From: Thermococcus sp. 2319x1
GTDB lineage: Archaea; Methanobacteriota_B; Thermococci; Thermococcales; Thermococcaceae
Length of the DNA stretch: 64,000 bases
Direction of reading: 5' to 3'
Assembly (NCBI RefSeq): GCF_001484685.1
Contig: NZ_CP012200.1
Span: 986,321-1,050,320 of the forward strand
Position numbers and translations under genes: made by a program
Shown: positions 8,107-16,773 of the stretch, piece after piece
Position numbering within the stretch: the first letter of the stretch is position 1
Layout: each line of letters opens with the position of its first letter
The notes under the pieces: generated by a model
Database searches by the model: none
Told to the model about the DNA's origin: nothing
The model's input: the letters and a program-made list of their open reading frames with translations, nothing else

Positions 8107-9228
8107 TTAGATAACCTTTACAATTCTCTCTGCCCAAGGAGAGATTCTAACCTTTATGTAGCCTTTAAGTTTCTCATCAACTCGCCTGTCTCCAGTATAA
8201 ACCCTAATCGCCCCTTTAACTTTCGAAGGAGTCGCCACAACAATAATATTTTCCTTTGGTATATGCCTCAAAACTTCCGGAGAAAACTGCTGGTTGCCCC
8301 TACCAAAAAGAAAGTTCAAGCCCCCTACAACAGTCACAATGATTTTCGGGTTTCTATGAAGGTATTCCAGCAAATCTTTTTCCTGGGCATCTTTCACGAG
8401 AAGCTTCGCTTTCCTGTTTTTTATCTCAACTATATCGACCCCCAGCAAAGTTCCATCTATTCCAAGCATGTCTTTGAGCTTTTTTATAGTTGAGCCGGCT
8501 CCCAGAAAGTAGACTCCATCCTCAAGCTCCTCCACAATGGCCTCCACTATAGCATCAAGTTCTCCCTCTTCATCAAGTGGAATAGTCTCCTTTGCCCCCT
8601 GCACAAGGGTCTCCACATAGGGAGTTAAGGCTTTTCCATAGAGCTTTGCTTTTACTTCATCGTGCCGGTAAGCGTTTTCATCGAGGTCAAGGATTTCCCT
8701 TTCTACAAGCTTTGCGTTTCCTTTTGCGAATTCCACAAGAAGCCTTGCAGCGTCCTCTGGAGAGGTAGCAAAAACCCCGGAGAACATCTTAACTCCAGTA
8801 GGGATCCCAAGAATGGGTTTTTCTTTATCTATTACCTCATACACATCTCTAGCTGTCCCGTCTCCCCCTGCAAAGAGCAGTATGCCTACTTTATCTTTCA
8901 TAAGCTTTGCAAGTGTTTTAGTGTCTTCCCTTGTGGTATCCGGAATTTTAACTCCCGATATTTCCCTATATTTGATCTCTCTGTGCTTAATAACTCTATA
9001 CGGGAAATTGAATTCTTTAAGTGCTTCTTCCCCCAGTCCATCAGGCCCTGTCAAAAATTCGACATCAAGGCCATAATGAGAGAGCTCATTTAAAAAAAGC
9101 TTTGTAAAATCAAGCGCCACGGGCTTTGCCCCTCGCTTTATAGCCTCCTCGACCACACCATCTGTGCCTTTTAGAGCGACCCTTCCACCCATTCCGGCTA
9201 TAGGATTGACTATTAAGCCAACTCTCAT
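8107..9228 (-). CDS. ATP-NAD kinase-like protein (NAD kinase/diacylglycerol kinase fold, AcoX-type)
   Basis: 373 residues from ATG 9228 (AAGGTGAG upstream; the frame is open further but starts inside the gene before). N-terminal MRVGLIVNPIAGMGGRVALK and the motif LFAGGDGTARDV mark the PF01513 NAD-kinase superfamily (GGDGT). The longer, AcoX-like form differs from the canonical PpnK-type NAD kinase of about 280 residues, and its substrate is uncertain. It lies 11 bases after the channel gene and ends the minus-strand run. Confidence 0.8.
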   Translation of the reverse strand: MRVGLIVNPIAGMGGRVALKGTDGVVEEAIKRGAKPVALDFTKLFLNELSHYGLDVEFLTGPDGLGEEALKEFNFPYRVIKHREIKYREISGVKIPDTTREDTKTLAKLMKDKVGILLFAGGDGTARDVYEVIDKEKPILGIPTGVKMFSGVFATSPEDAARLLVEFAKGNAKLVEREILDLDENAYRHDEVKAKLYGKALTPYVETLVQGAKETIPLDEEGELDAIVEAIVEELEDGVYFLGAGSTIKKLKDMLGIDGTLLGVDIVEIKNRKAKLLVKDAQEKDLLEYLHRNPKIIVTVVGGLNFLFGRGNQQFSPEVLRHIPKENIIVVATPSKVKGAIRVYTGDRRVDEKLKGYIKVRISPWAERIVKVI

Positions 9229-9239
9229 TTTTCTCACCT

Positions 9240-10750
9240 TTATCTCATGTATTTCCTTGCAAAGACCGTCAGAAAGACGGCCCACATGAACATTCCAAAG
9301 AGAGCCTCAAGTGAGGCAAAAACCCTTCCAACCCCAATGGGATGGAGATCACCGTAGCCAAGTGTTGTTGCGGTTACTACGCTAAAATACTCGTAATCGA
9401 GAAAACTTCTCAACGGCACACCAGAGCTTGTAACGCTTTTTGTGAAGTAGAAAATTGTTGGAAATACAAGGTTGACCATAGCTATCCAGATAATAATCGG
9501 CCTCTTCCAGTCCGTTCCGTATTTACACGTCAAATCTGCAAAAAACCACTCAAAAAGTCCCTCTAAAAGATGAATGTAGTGTTTTACTTTGGTTCTAACC
9601 CTACCAGCGGGAAGGTGTGGAAGACTCACTTTGATTCCGAGCTTGGGTAAATATGTCATGTACCTCCCCATTTTCTGCTTTCTTCTGGCAAGCATCTCCA
9701 AATAGTAATATTGATCTGCCTTCTCTTTGTCGCCACTTTTTCCCATGTAATCCTTGCCAGCCGGTAGAAAAACTCCTCCATTGTTGGATTGTTGAAGCTG
9801 CATTCCTCAAGGATCACGAAGCCTCTCACACCCAGCTCCGTCAGAAGATTTGGGAGCACCGTCAAGTTCCATGTTGTGTCCCCATAAAATGAAACACCCC
9901 TAAAGACCAGATTATTGTAAATTGTGGTGTGCACAAACTCAGGAACTTTTAACCTCCCGCCCCTTATCTCCACGTGCCCCGGAACTTCAAGATTCTCAAG
10001 CTGAAGTGTTCCATCGAAGTTTCTAACGAATATCCTGACCTGTCTCTTAAACCTCGGACTGGGATCAAATTCTACATTTTTTATAAGAAAGATCTTTGCC
10101 TTTACATGCTTCCTTGACATTCCAGGCAGGTTTATTCCATGTTCCTCTAAAAGTTCCTTAAGCAGAGGGTATCTGGAATTCACCCCTATTCTTCTAACGT
10201 TTTTAAGGTCTGAAAATTCTATTCTTCCATACACTGTTTCCTTCTCTCCATATTCCCCCTCACCTATGCTTGTCCCTTCTACGTGGTGGACTGAGTTCAT
10301 CATCAAATATCGAACCGTGCTGTTCCTCACATAAATTGAGTTTTCAAATTTGATGTCAAGGATATTGAATCCAAAAAAGACCGAGTCTTTTACCCATAGC
10401 GTGGCTATAGACGATGCCAAGAGTATAACCTTGTCAATTTCGCAGTTAAAAATAGACAGCCCTTTTAATTCAGAATTTTCAACAATAAGGGTCTTTATCT
10501 TTGAGTTCTTGAAAATAAGGGGTTTATCACTTGTCAAGTTAGAAATTTTAGCCTCATACAGCTGGACACCTTCAAAATATCTAACTCCCCTCTCCAGCTT
10601 TCTCTTAAAGGCCTTTTCTTTAATTTCCCTTATTTTTCCCCCATAAAGTAGTTCACCTTCCTCGAGGGGGATATGGAGTGAGCAGTACTTTGAACCAGCT
10701 AAAGACTTTGTTCCGCATTTTTTCCCATTTTCAAAGACATATTCACACAT
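9240..10750 (-). pseudogene. Two-TM potassium-channel-like protein with N-terminal Zn/beta-helix-like domain, split by a one-base frameshift
   Basis: Two overlapping frames (10750-9656 and 9803-9240) make one protein. The N-terminus has a C-x8-C/C-x3-H cluster (CEYVFENGKKCG, then YCSLH). A repetitive beta-rich region of about 280 residues follows, with pentapeptide-like sets of small residues, then two membrane segments around a pore loop with the K+ selectivity filter TTLGYGD. The frames join if the A5 run at 9737-9741 (minus strand GGGAAAAAGTGG) had six A: ITWEK continues as SGDKEKADQYYYLEML. It may be a recent lesion, a sequencing error or a -1 shift on AAA. Start ATG 10750 follows GGTGGGAGC. 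Confidence 0.75.
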
Positions 10751-10762
10751 GCTCCCACCAAA

Positions 10763-11161
10763 TTACTCCTTAGCTATCACGATATCATCAAGACTTTTTA
10801 ATCTTGCCCTTCTCACCGATTCCTCGATTTTTATGGGGATTTCTCTGAGGGGTCTAAGGACTATTGCCTCAATCTGCGAAAAGCCTAGCTTTTTCCTGGC
10901 ATAGGCTCTGTGATGGCCGTCCAAGATATAATAGTTTCCCTTGTGCTCTAGAACTATAACGGGAGCATCGTAACCGTGGGCTATCTCTTGAAGCACTACT
11001 AACAGCTTCTTCTCACTCAGCTCCCACTGGGTCGGTATAAGGGCATCAAGGGGAAGATACTTGTGCTCCAGTTGGAATGGCACACCATAAAGGGCTTCAT
11101 TTTCTTTCTTTATCCTCTCAGCTCTTTTAAATGCCTCCTCTCTGGTTATGAGTCTAATCAC
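10763..11161 (-). CDS. ParB/Srx-superfamily domain protein
   Basis: 132 residues from GTG 11161, overlapping the methyltransferase stop by 8 bases and preceded by GGGGAG. The core LPLDALIPTQ, then YYILDGHHRAYARKKLG is the ParB/sulfiredoxin-like signature (DGHHR). Some Thermococcales proteins of this superfamily are not partition proteins; the free-serine kinase SerK is one, but it is longer (about 240 residues). The biochemical activity here is therefore open: phosphotransferase, nuclease or binding protein. Translationally coupled to the methyltransferase. Confidence 0.75.
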   Translation of the reverse strand: MIRLITREEAFKRAERIKKENEALYGVPFQLEHKYLPLDALIPTQWELSEKKLLVVLQEIAHGYDAPVIVLEHKGNYYILDGHHRAYARKKLGFSQIEAIVLRPLREIPIKIEESVRRARLKSLDDIVIAKE

Positions 11162-11840
11162 CTTTAACTCCCCTAACAACTATAAACGCCCCAAAGTTCT
11201 TTAGCTTATCGCTGAACTTTTGGTCAAACTTCTCAGCAAGTCCCAAAAATGGAAAAAATGAAGGAAAGTATATAATTCCCTTGCTCTCCACGTCTCTGAA
11301 ACCTGCCTCTTCCATTAGCCTTTCAAGCTCTTTGGGCGTATAAAATCTCGCATACCGGTATGCAGTTTCCACAAAAAGACTTTTTAAGCGCTTGAAGAGG
11401 AACCATAAACTTTTACCGTTCATCGTGCCAATCACCACTTCCCCTCCAAGCTTCAAAACTCGGTAGATTTCTCTGAGAACCGTTTCAGGTTCATGTATAA
11501 ATTCAAACATCGTAACGCTCAAAACTAAGTCAAATGTGTTCTCCTCAAAGGGTAACGAACGTGCATCTGCCCTGATGAACTTAACATCTGGAAGCTTTTT
11601 TCTTGCTATCTTTAGCATTTCTTCACTCAAATCAACTCCAACAACTTCAAACCCTCTTTTATAGAGTTCTAAGGTATAGTTACCAGTTCCGCATCCAAGG
11701 TCGAGGGCTTTTCCGCTTTTGGTTTTTATCATAGAGAATACTAACCTTTTTTCCGTTTTATCAACATAGCACCCGACTCTTGTCTTATACCACTCATCGT
11801 AGCGAGGGGCGATTTTATCGAAGTATTCCACGTTATACAC
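11154..11840 (-). CDS. Class I SAM-dependent methyltransferase
   Basis: 228 residues. Motif I KALDLGCGTGNYTLELYKRG, motif post-I GVDLSEEML, and LSVTMFEFIHEPETVLREI place it in the UbiE/COQ5-like small-molecule methyltransferase group. The substrate cannot be told. GTG 11840 overlaps the stop of the upstream thiamine-binding-like gene; GTG 11831 is an alternative start. The two overlaps on either side indicate one polycistronic message with adk at its head. Confidence 0.85.
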   Translation of the reverse strand: MYNVEYFDKIAPRYDEWYKTRVGCYVDKTEKRLVFSMIKTKSGKALDLGCGTGNYTLELYKRGFEVVGVDLSEEMLKIARKKLPDVKFIRADARSLPFEENTFDLVLSVTMFEFIHEPETVLREIYRVLKLGGEVVIGTMNGKSLWFLFKRLKSLFVETAYRYARFYTPKELERLMEEAGFRDVESKGIIYFPSFFPFLGLAEKFDQKFSDKLKNFGAFIVVRGVKGD

Positions 11841-12114
11841 CCAGTTTGCTCTCTATTGTAAGCTCCTTATCTTTTCTGTCATCAATCCTTAAACTTATCA
11901 CAACTCTCTGGGCTCCAGTTTTAAATATTGCTTCGTGGCACTTTTTAATGAGAGCGAGTATTTCATCAATGTCCCCTTCAACAACAGTCCCCATTGGGCA
12001 CGTCATGTACTTCAACCCGCTATCTTTGATTACTTCAAATACTGGCTCTAAATACTCCCCCACACTCGGTGTTTGCGTTCCAAGGGGGAAAATACAAATT
12101 TCAGCCACCGCCAT
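11833..12114 (-). CDS. MTH1187/YkoF-family (DUF77) thiamine-binding-like protein
   Basis: 93 residues, the family length. The pattern EICIFPLGTQTPSVGEYLEP, then YMTCPMGTVVEGDIDEIL is characteristic of PF01910, a ferredoxin-like fold that forms tetramers; some members bind thiamine or related ligands. It follows adk by 6 bases and overlaps the methyltransferase, so it is in the same operon. The physiological role is unclear. Confidence 0.85.
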   Translation of the reverse strand: MAVAEICIFPLGTQTPSVGEYLEPVFEVIKDSGLKYMTCPMGTVVEGDIDEILALIKKCHEAIFKTGAQRVVISLRIDDRKDKELTIESKLGV

Positions 12115-12120
12115 TTTGCA

Positions 12121-12795
12121 TCACCTGAACTCTTCCCTTTTTCTTTCTCTATTCCATATATAATCCAAGAGAGGCCTTATCCTCTCCCAGACTTCCTCAA
12201 TTCCTCCGTGTCCATTTATCTGCACATAAACCCCCTGGCCCTTGTAAAATTTAATGATGGGCTCCATGTTGTTGATGTAAATGTCGTATCTCCTGGAAAC
12301 TATCTCCGGCTTGTCATCCTCTCTCTGAACAACCTCACCTCCACAAATATCGCATTTTCCGGGGACTTTTGGTGGATTGTATTTTATATGGTACACAGCC
12401 CCACAGTTTTTGCATATCCTTCTTCCGGAGATTCTCGTTATGCTTTCTTCCTTTGAGATGAAAATGTCTATTGCCAGGTTTATCCTAATGCCGTGGTCGT
12501 AGAGGAAGTTCTCAAGGGCTAATACTTGCTCAGCCGTTCTTGGGTAGCCGTCAATGATGAAGTTTTCCCTCTTTCTCCTCAATCTTGAGAGCACGAGGGT
12601 GTTTATAACGGTATCAGGCAAAAGCTCGCCCCTTTCTATGTATTTCTTCATCTCCAAGCCAAGAGAATTTCCTTTGTTTATCTCTGCCCGGATTATATCC
12701 CCGGAGGCTATGTACTCGAGGCCGTATTTCTCAACGATTTTCCTCGAATGTGTCGATTTTCCAGAACCCGGAGGCCCAAAAATCAGAATGTTCAT
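12121..12795 (-). CDS. adk: Adenylate kinase
   Basis: 224 residues. P-loop ILIFGPPGSGKSTHSRKI, NMP-binding region, DGYPRTAEQ, and a long LID carrying four cysteines (CKNCGAVYH then CDICGG) that should bind zinc. This is the bacterial-type, Zn-LID adenylate kinase found in Thermococcales, which converts AMP and ATP to two ADP. ATG 12795 follows GGTGATCGA. It is the first gene of the minus-strand operon reaching down to about 8.1 kb. Confidence 0.94.
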   Translation of the reverse strand: MNILIFGPPGSGKSTHSRKIVEKYGLEYIASGDIIRAEINKGNSLGLEMKKYIERGELLPDTVINTLVLSRLRRKRENFIIDGYPRTAEQVLALENFLYDHGIRINLAIDIFISKEESITRISGRRICKNCGAVYHIKYNPPKVPGKCDICGGEVVQREDDKPEIVSRRYDIYINNMEPIIKFYKGQGVYVQINGHGGIEEVWERIRPLLDYIWNRERKREEFR

Positions 12796-12852
12796 TCGAT
12801 CACCAATAGGGATATATATCTTCAGTGCATTAAAGTATTATGGTGATGCCTC

Positions 12853-13302
12853 ATGCCCAGACTCTCAACCGGATTTGTTAGGGCGAGTGGTTATGCAAAC
12901 AAAGTTAGAAAAGTTCTCTTCGCCTTAACACGTGGCAAGCTCAACCCCGAGGAAGTTGTAAGAGCGTCAGCCCAGCTAAACCAATACCTCTTTGATAAGC
13001 TCCAAGAAATGGGCGTGAAAAAAGAAGACGTCGTAAGAATTTCGATAGGGTTTGACATCAAAAATGAAGAGATAGAGTGGAACTATGACACGCTGAGAAT
13101 CGAGGTCTACAAGAAAGAGGAAGAGGAAAAGCTTGCGGAGGCTATGAGAGAGGTTGAAGAAAGCGAGAAAGCCCTAGAAATTGCGATAGACGAGTTGAGC
13201 AAACTTTCAGAGAAACTAAGAGAACTCAGCAATGAAATTGCCCAAACTATAGAGAGGCTCAAAAGGGAGCATACATCCCTAAAGCTCGAGTTCGAAAAGT
13301 AG
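12853..13302 (+). CDS. DUF2258-type archaeal protein with C-terminal coiled coil
   Basis: 149 residues. The N-terminal 80 residues (RLSTGFVRASGYANKVRKVL, then VVRISIGFDI) match the DUF2258 family as I know it, found in Thermococcales and Crenarchaea. Residues 85-149 are a long Glu/Leu heptad-rich helix, certainly a coiled coil. No enzymatic motif. It is divergent from adk and convergent with the NYN gene, with only 3 bases between stops. Function unknown. Confidence 0.75.
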   Translation: MPRLSTGFVRASGYANKVRKVLFALTRGKLNPEEVVRASAQLNQYLFDKLQEMGVKKEDVVRISIGFDIKNEEIEWNYDTLRIEVYKKEEEEKLAEAMREVEESEKALEIAIDELSKLSEKLRELSNEIAQTIERLKREHTSLKLEFEK

Positions 13303-13305
13303 TTA

Positions 13306-13827
13306 CTATTCGTATCCTTCACTCTGGTAGCTTTTTCCTTCCATTTTTATCACATAATCGGCTGCATTCTGAAGTGCAACACTAAACCCGGGCTCGGCTC
13401 CTATAACTACAGTCTCCTTACCTTTCCTTTTTGCTTCGCTTATTATGGGGAGAAAATCCGCATCCCTCGTAGCCAAGGCTATCACCTCTATATCACTGTT
13501 GTATATTAGCTCCATCGCCTCAATGGCAATCCTCACGTCTGTATCCCCGGCAACTATTATGGGCTCAAATCCTTGATTAACAACTGCCTCAATAAGCCCC
13601 TGAGGAGCGTACTGGTTTAATACAACCTTAGCTACTCTGATTTTCCCTATCTTTTCAAGTGCCTCCTTGATGTTTTCGAGCTTAATCCCAAATTCCTTCC
13701 TCAGTATATTAGGGCCGTCTATTATCAACCCTATGCTTTTTTGGGGAGTTTCAACTTTTTCTTGCTTTTCTTTTTCCTTAGGCTCCCTTTCTTCTCTTTT
13801 CAGTATTCTGAACAGTGCTGTTCTCAT
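13306..13827 (-). CDS. NYN-domain protein (LabA/DUF88-type putative RNase), copy 1
   Basis: 173 residues from ATG 13827 after GAGGTGG; a basic linker ([15 protein letters not shown]) precedes the domain. [15 protein letters not shown] gives the first catalytic Asp, and [11 protein letters not shown] the distal acidic residues of the PIN-like NYN fold, implying metal-dependent RNA cleavage. It is a close paralog of the next gene upstream, with long identical stretches such as [18 protein letters not shown]. The start lies 50 bases inside that gene. Confidence 0.85.
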   Translation of the reverse strand: MRTALFRILKREEREPKEKEKQEKVETPQKSIGLIIDGPNILRKEFGIKLENIKEALEKIGKIRVAKVVLNQYAPQGLIEAVVNQGFEPIIVAGDTDVRIAIEAMELIYNSDIEVIALATRDADFLPIISEAKRKGKETVVIGAEPGFSVALQNAADYVIKMEGKSYQSEGYE

Positions 13828-14329
13828 CCACCTCACCCCTTTCAAGGATAATTACGTAATCCGCAGCATGTTTTAAAGCGGCACTAAACCCGGGTTCAAT
13901 TCCAATTATGGCGGTTTCTTTTCCTTTTTCTTTTGCCTTCAAAATTATCGGGAGAAACTCCGCATTTCTCGTGGCCAAAGCAATAATATCAATGTTTGGA
14001 TTGTATATCTCTCTCATAGCCTCGACGGCAAGTTTTACTCCAGTTTCTCCAGCAACGATTATCGGTTCAAAACCTTGATTTGCAATCGCTTCAATAAGCC
14101 CCTGAGGAGCGTATTGGTTCAGAACGACTTTTGCTACCCTTATATTGCCGAGTTCTTCCAATGCTGTAACAATATCCTCAAGGTGCACATTGAATTCCTT
14201 TCTAAGGATATTTGGCCCATCTATAAGGAGAGCAATCCTTTTTCCTCGCTGGATTTTCTTCCTCATCATTGCAATACTCTTAACCCCTTCCTTTGTCATA
14301 GAGACTATTCTCTCCCAATTACTGGGCAT
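13778..14329 (-). CDS. NYN-domain protein (LabA/DUF88-type putative RNase), copy 2
   Basis: 183 residues from ATG 14329, which follows GGTGGTAAC (ATG 14347 is also in frame). [16 protein letters not shown] and [11 protein letters not shown] mirror copy 1, but ATRDAD has become ATRNAE, so one acidic residue has moved or changed to Asn; catalytic strength may differ. The two genes are a tandem duplication in one operon. Substrate unknown. Confidence 0.85.
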   Translation of the reverse strand: MPSNWERIVSMTKEGVKSIAMMRKKIQRGKRIALLIDGPNILRKEFNVHLEDIVTALEELGNIRVAKVVLNQYAPQGLIEAIANQGFEPIIVAGETGVKLAVEAMREIYNPNIDIIALATRNAEFLPIILKAKEKGKETAIIGIEPGFSAALKHAADYVIILERGEVDENSTVQNTEKRRKGA

Positions 14330-14447
14330 CGTTACCACCGCAATCATTATGAAAAGTCTACATAAAAAAGTATGGCCTTAAAGTATAAAAAACTTAAGGA
14401 AACGGTCAGACGAAAGTATTATAATCGATGAAAGTCTAGTAAAAAAC

Positions 14448-15053
14448 ATGAGCAGAGTCCCTTTCTACCTTAGGGAAAGACTTGACGAGATAAGGCAGAG
14501 GGTATTGTACGAAACCTATGAAGCCCAAAAGCTTCCAAAATGGGAACAGGTAGTCCTTACCTGGATTGCACTCTTTTCCTTCTGGGTGGTGATAAGTGGA
14601 AATACAGAGATTGAGAATTTATTCATCGGAGGGATAGCAACCCTGATGATTTCTCTATTCATGTACGAAATGCTCACCGAAGATATAAGGCAGAGCGGCC
14701 ACATTGTAGAGAAGATTCTTTATATAGGTCTCTTTGTTATTCCCCAGTACCTTTTCATAATGGCATTTCGGCTAATCGAAAGCAACTTCAAAGTAGCAAA
14801 ACATGCTATATTAATGGACGTAAACCCGGGAATAATAAAGATCAAGACCGACCTGCATTCAGATACTGGAATAACGATTTTGGCAAACTCCATAACCCTC
14901 ACTCCCGGGACTTTAACCCTCGATGTCGACAAAAAACTCGGAGAAACCTATCTCTACGTACATTGGATAAACGTTGAAACGCTCAACAGAGAGAAAGCCG
15001 GTGAAAAGATTAAGGGGGACATCGAAGCATGGTTGAAGAAAATCTTCTGGTAA
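14448..15053 (+). CDS. mrpE: Mrp-type Na+/H+ antiporter subunit E
   Basis: 201 residues with membrane segments near 35-85 and 95-115 and a soluble C-terminal domain containing ILANSITLTPGTLTLDV, the MrpE/MnhE signature. First gene of an eight-gene, tightly overlapping operon (14448-18293) in the order E-F-G-A'-A''-B-C-D, exactly that of MbhA-H in the Thermococcales membrane-bound hydrogenase. A TATA-like AAGTATAAAAAAC lies about 60 bases upstream. Confidence 0.9.
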   Translation: MSRVPFYLRERLDEIRQRVLYETYEAQKLPKWEQVVLTWIALFSFWVVISGNTEIENLFIGGIATLMISLFMYEMLTEDIRQSGHIVEKILYIGLFVIPQYLFIMAFRLIESNFKVAKHAILMDVNPGIIKIKTDLHSDTGITILANSITLTPGTLTLDVDKKLGETYLYVHWINVETLNREKAGEKIKGDIEAWLKKIFW

Positions 15054-15304
15054 GCCCTTTTGGATGGGGCGCAGTAGTGCTCATAATAACCTCTATAATC
15101 CTCTCCTATCGAGTACTCTTCGGGCCTACCTTAGCGGACAGAATAGTCGGTATAAACACCGTAACAACAAAAACAGTTATTATACTGGCTATTTTCGGAT
15201 TCATGGCAAAGGAGTACTTCTTCTTAGACCTTGCAATAGTTCTTCTCATGGTTAACGCTGTTGGAGGACTAATATTAGCAAAGTACATGGAGGGGGCAAA
15301 GTGA
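15029..15304 (+). CDS. mrpF: Mrp-type antiporter subunit F
   Basis: 91 residues, three membrane segments, with the conserved GPTLADRIVGINT between the first and second. Overlaps mrpE by 25 bases. Equivalent to MbhB. Part of the ion-translocating membrane arm. Confidence 0.9.
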   Translation: MVEENLLVSPFGWGAVVLIITSIILSYRVLFGPTLADRIVGINTVTTKTVIILAIFGFMAKEYFFLDLAIVLLMVNAVGGLILAKYMEGAK

Positions 15305-15615
15305 TAGAATACCTCCTTCTTCTCCTTGGAGAGTCCATAATGATATTCGGAACCCTCGGGATACTCCGCTTTCCCGATGTGTATACTCGCCTTCATGCGG
15401 CAACAAAGTGCGACACCGGTGGAGCGATGAGCATCCTCATAGCCTTGGCTATTGCCTCGGAAGCTCCGCTATTGATTAAGCTGAAATTTCTCGTGCTGGC
15501 GTTTTTAATAGCCCTAATAAACCCCATGGTCTCACATGCAATAGCGAGAGGAGCCTATAAGTATGGAATAAAACCGAAAGTTGTGGTGGATATGTATGCC
15601 TGGGATAATCCTTGA
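15301..15615 (+). CDS. mrpG: Mrp-type antiporter subunit G
   Basis: 104 residues, three membrane segments. The motif LGILRFPDVYTRLHAATKCD is diagnostic for MrpG/MnhG. Starts with GTG in a GTGA overlap with mrpF. Equivalent to MbhC. Confidence 0.92.
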   Translation: MIEYLLLLLGESIMIFGTLGILRFPDVYTRLHAATKCDTGGAMSILIALAIASEAPLLIKLKFLVLAFLIALINPMVSHAIARGAYKYGIKPKVVVDMYAWDNP

Positions 15616-15826
15616 CATACTTCTCTTAACCATGATCCTCCTATCCATCGCCGTGGTAGAGGAAGAGAACCTCGTTAGCGCGGTTGTTAAATACGCCTTT
15701 CTCAGCCTAGCCTTTGTTCTTGTGTTGGCCCTTTTAAAGGCCCCAGACGTTGCCCTTTCTGCCATTGTTGTAGGAGCAGTGGTCATAGGCGTGTTTCTCT
15801 TTACGATTCGGGAGGTGGGAAAGTGA
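15596..15826 (+). CDS. Mrp A-subunit fragment, DUF4040/MbhD-like
   Basis: 76 residues from ATG 15596, overlapping mrpG by 20 bases. Three membrane helices with LLKAPDVALSAIVVGAVVIG, matching the DUF4040 region found near the C-terminus of bacterial MrpA and as stand-alone MbhD in Thermococcales. Confidence 0.85.
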   Translation: MPGIILDILLLTMILLSIAVVEEENLVSAVVKYAFLSLAFVLVLALLKAPDVALSAIVVGAVVIGVFLFTIREVGK

Positions 15827-16068
15827 AGCGATTAGCTGCCATTCTTTTACTCTTAGCTCTTGCCTATGTTTTCACCGGCTTGGATTACTCCAAAAGCGAA
15901 GGTGGAAGCTATGAGTATTACATCACTAACTGGAAAGAAGTTGGAATTCCCAATCTCGTAACGGCAATCCTGGCTGATTGGAGAGCATACGACAGCTTAG
16001 GAGAAGCAACGCTTCTTTTTACCGCTGTGGCCGGCTTTTACATTCTCTTAGGAGGGAAGAAAAAATGA
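15823..16068 (+). CDS. Mrp A-subunit C-terminal fragment, MbhE-like
   Basis: 81 residues. Two membrane segments flank an extracytoplasmic loop with ILADWRAYDSLGEATLLFTA, which corresponds to the extreme C-terminus of bacterial MrpA and to MbhE. GTG start in a GTGA overlap. The large NuoL-like part of MrpA is absent here. Confidence 0.85.
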   Translation: MKRLAAILLLLALAYVFTGLDYSKSEGGSYEYYITNWKEVGIPNLVTAILADWRAYDSLGEATLLFTAVAGFYILLGGKKK

Positions 16069-16487
16069 AAATGAGCCTGATAGTAAGGACAACAACAAAG
16101 CTCATAAGCCCGTTTCTGGTAGCTTATTCCGCTTATCTAATGGTCTACGGCCATCTAAGCCCGGGAGGAGGGTTCCAGGCGGGAGTCATCTTGGCGGTAA
16201 GTATTGTTCTCTTAATAACCTCCCACGGTTACAGCAGGGTTAGAAAAACCTTTAAGTTCTGGGAGGTTCAGCTCATCGAAGGAGTCTCGGGGGAATTTTT
16301 AGCCCTCTTGGCAACGGCAGGTGTGTTCTTCAGGGGATTTTTCTACAACTTTTTGCGAGGGGGGAGGTTTGGTTCTCTTCTAAGCGGTGGAACAATTCCT
16401 CTCTTCAACATAGGCGTTGCATTGAAGGTTGGGGCAGCGTTTACGTTCATGTTTTACATCCTGCTGAGGTGGGTGGAGCGTGATTAA
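16065..16487 (+). CDS. mrpB: Mrp-type antiporter subunit B
   Basis: 140 residues from ATG 16065 (ATGA overlap). LSPGGGFQAGVILAVS is the MrpB signature; four membrane helices. Equivalent to MbhF. Confidence 0.92.
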   Translation: MKMSLIVRTTTKLISPFLVAYSAYLMVYGHLSPGGGFQAGVILAVSIVLLITSHGYSRVRKTFKFWEVQLIEGVSGEFLALLATAGVFFRGFFYNFLRGGRFGSLLSGGTIPLFNIGVALKVGAAFTFMFYILLRWVERD

Positions 16488-16773
16488 TCCCGAACTTGCT
16501 GGGATTATAATAATCCTCATAGGGCTCTATGGTCTGATGACGAAAGAGAACCTGATCAAGATAGTCCTCTCCATAAACGTGGTCTCCATAGGGCTCGTCC
16601 TCTTCTTTATTGGGACTGGCTATGTAGAGGGAGCAGATGTTCCAATAATGCCTAGAGAGAAAGTTGTCGATCCTTTACCCGCTACCCTTATGCTGACCAC
16701 CCTCGTTGTTGATGTTGCCATAACTTCCCTTGCATTGGCATTAATCCTAAAGATGGGGAGGGAAGAAGAATGA
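16480..16773 (+). CDS. mrpC: Mrp-type antiporter subunit C (NuoK-like)
   Basis: 97 residues, three membrane helices, GTG start overlapping mrpB by 8 bases. IIILIGLYGLMTKENLIKIV and DPLPATLMLTTLVVDVAITS are conserved in MrpC/NuoK-like proteins. Equivalent to MbhG. Confidence 0.92.
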   Translation: MINPELAGIIIILIGLYGLMTKENLIKIVLSINVVSIGLVLFFIGTGYVEGADVPIMPREKVVDPLPATLMLTTLVVDVAITSLALALILKMGREEE

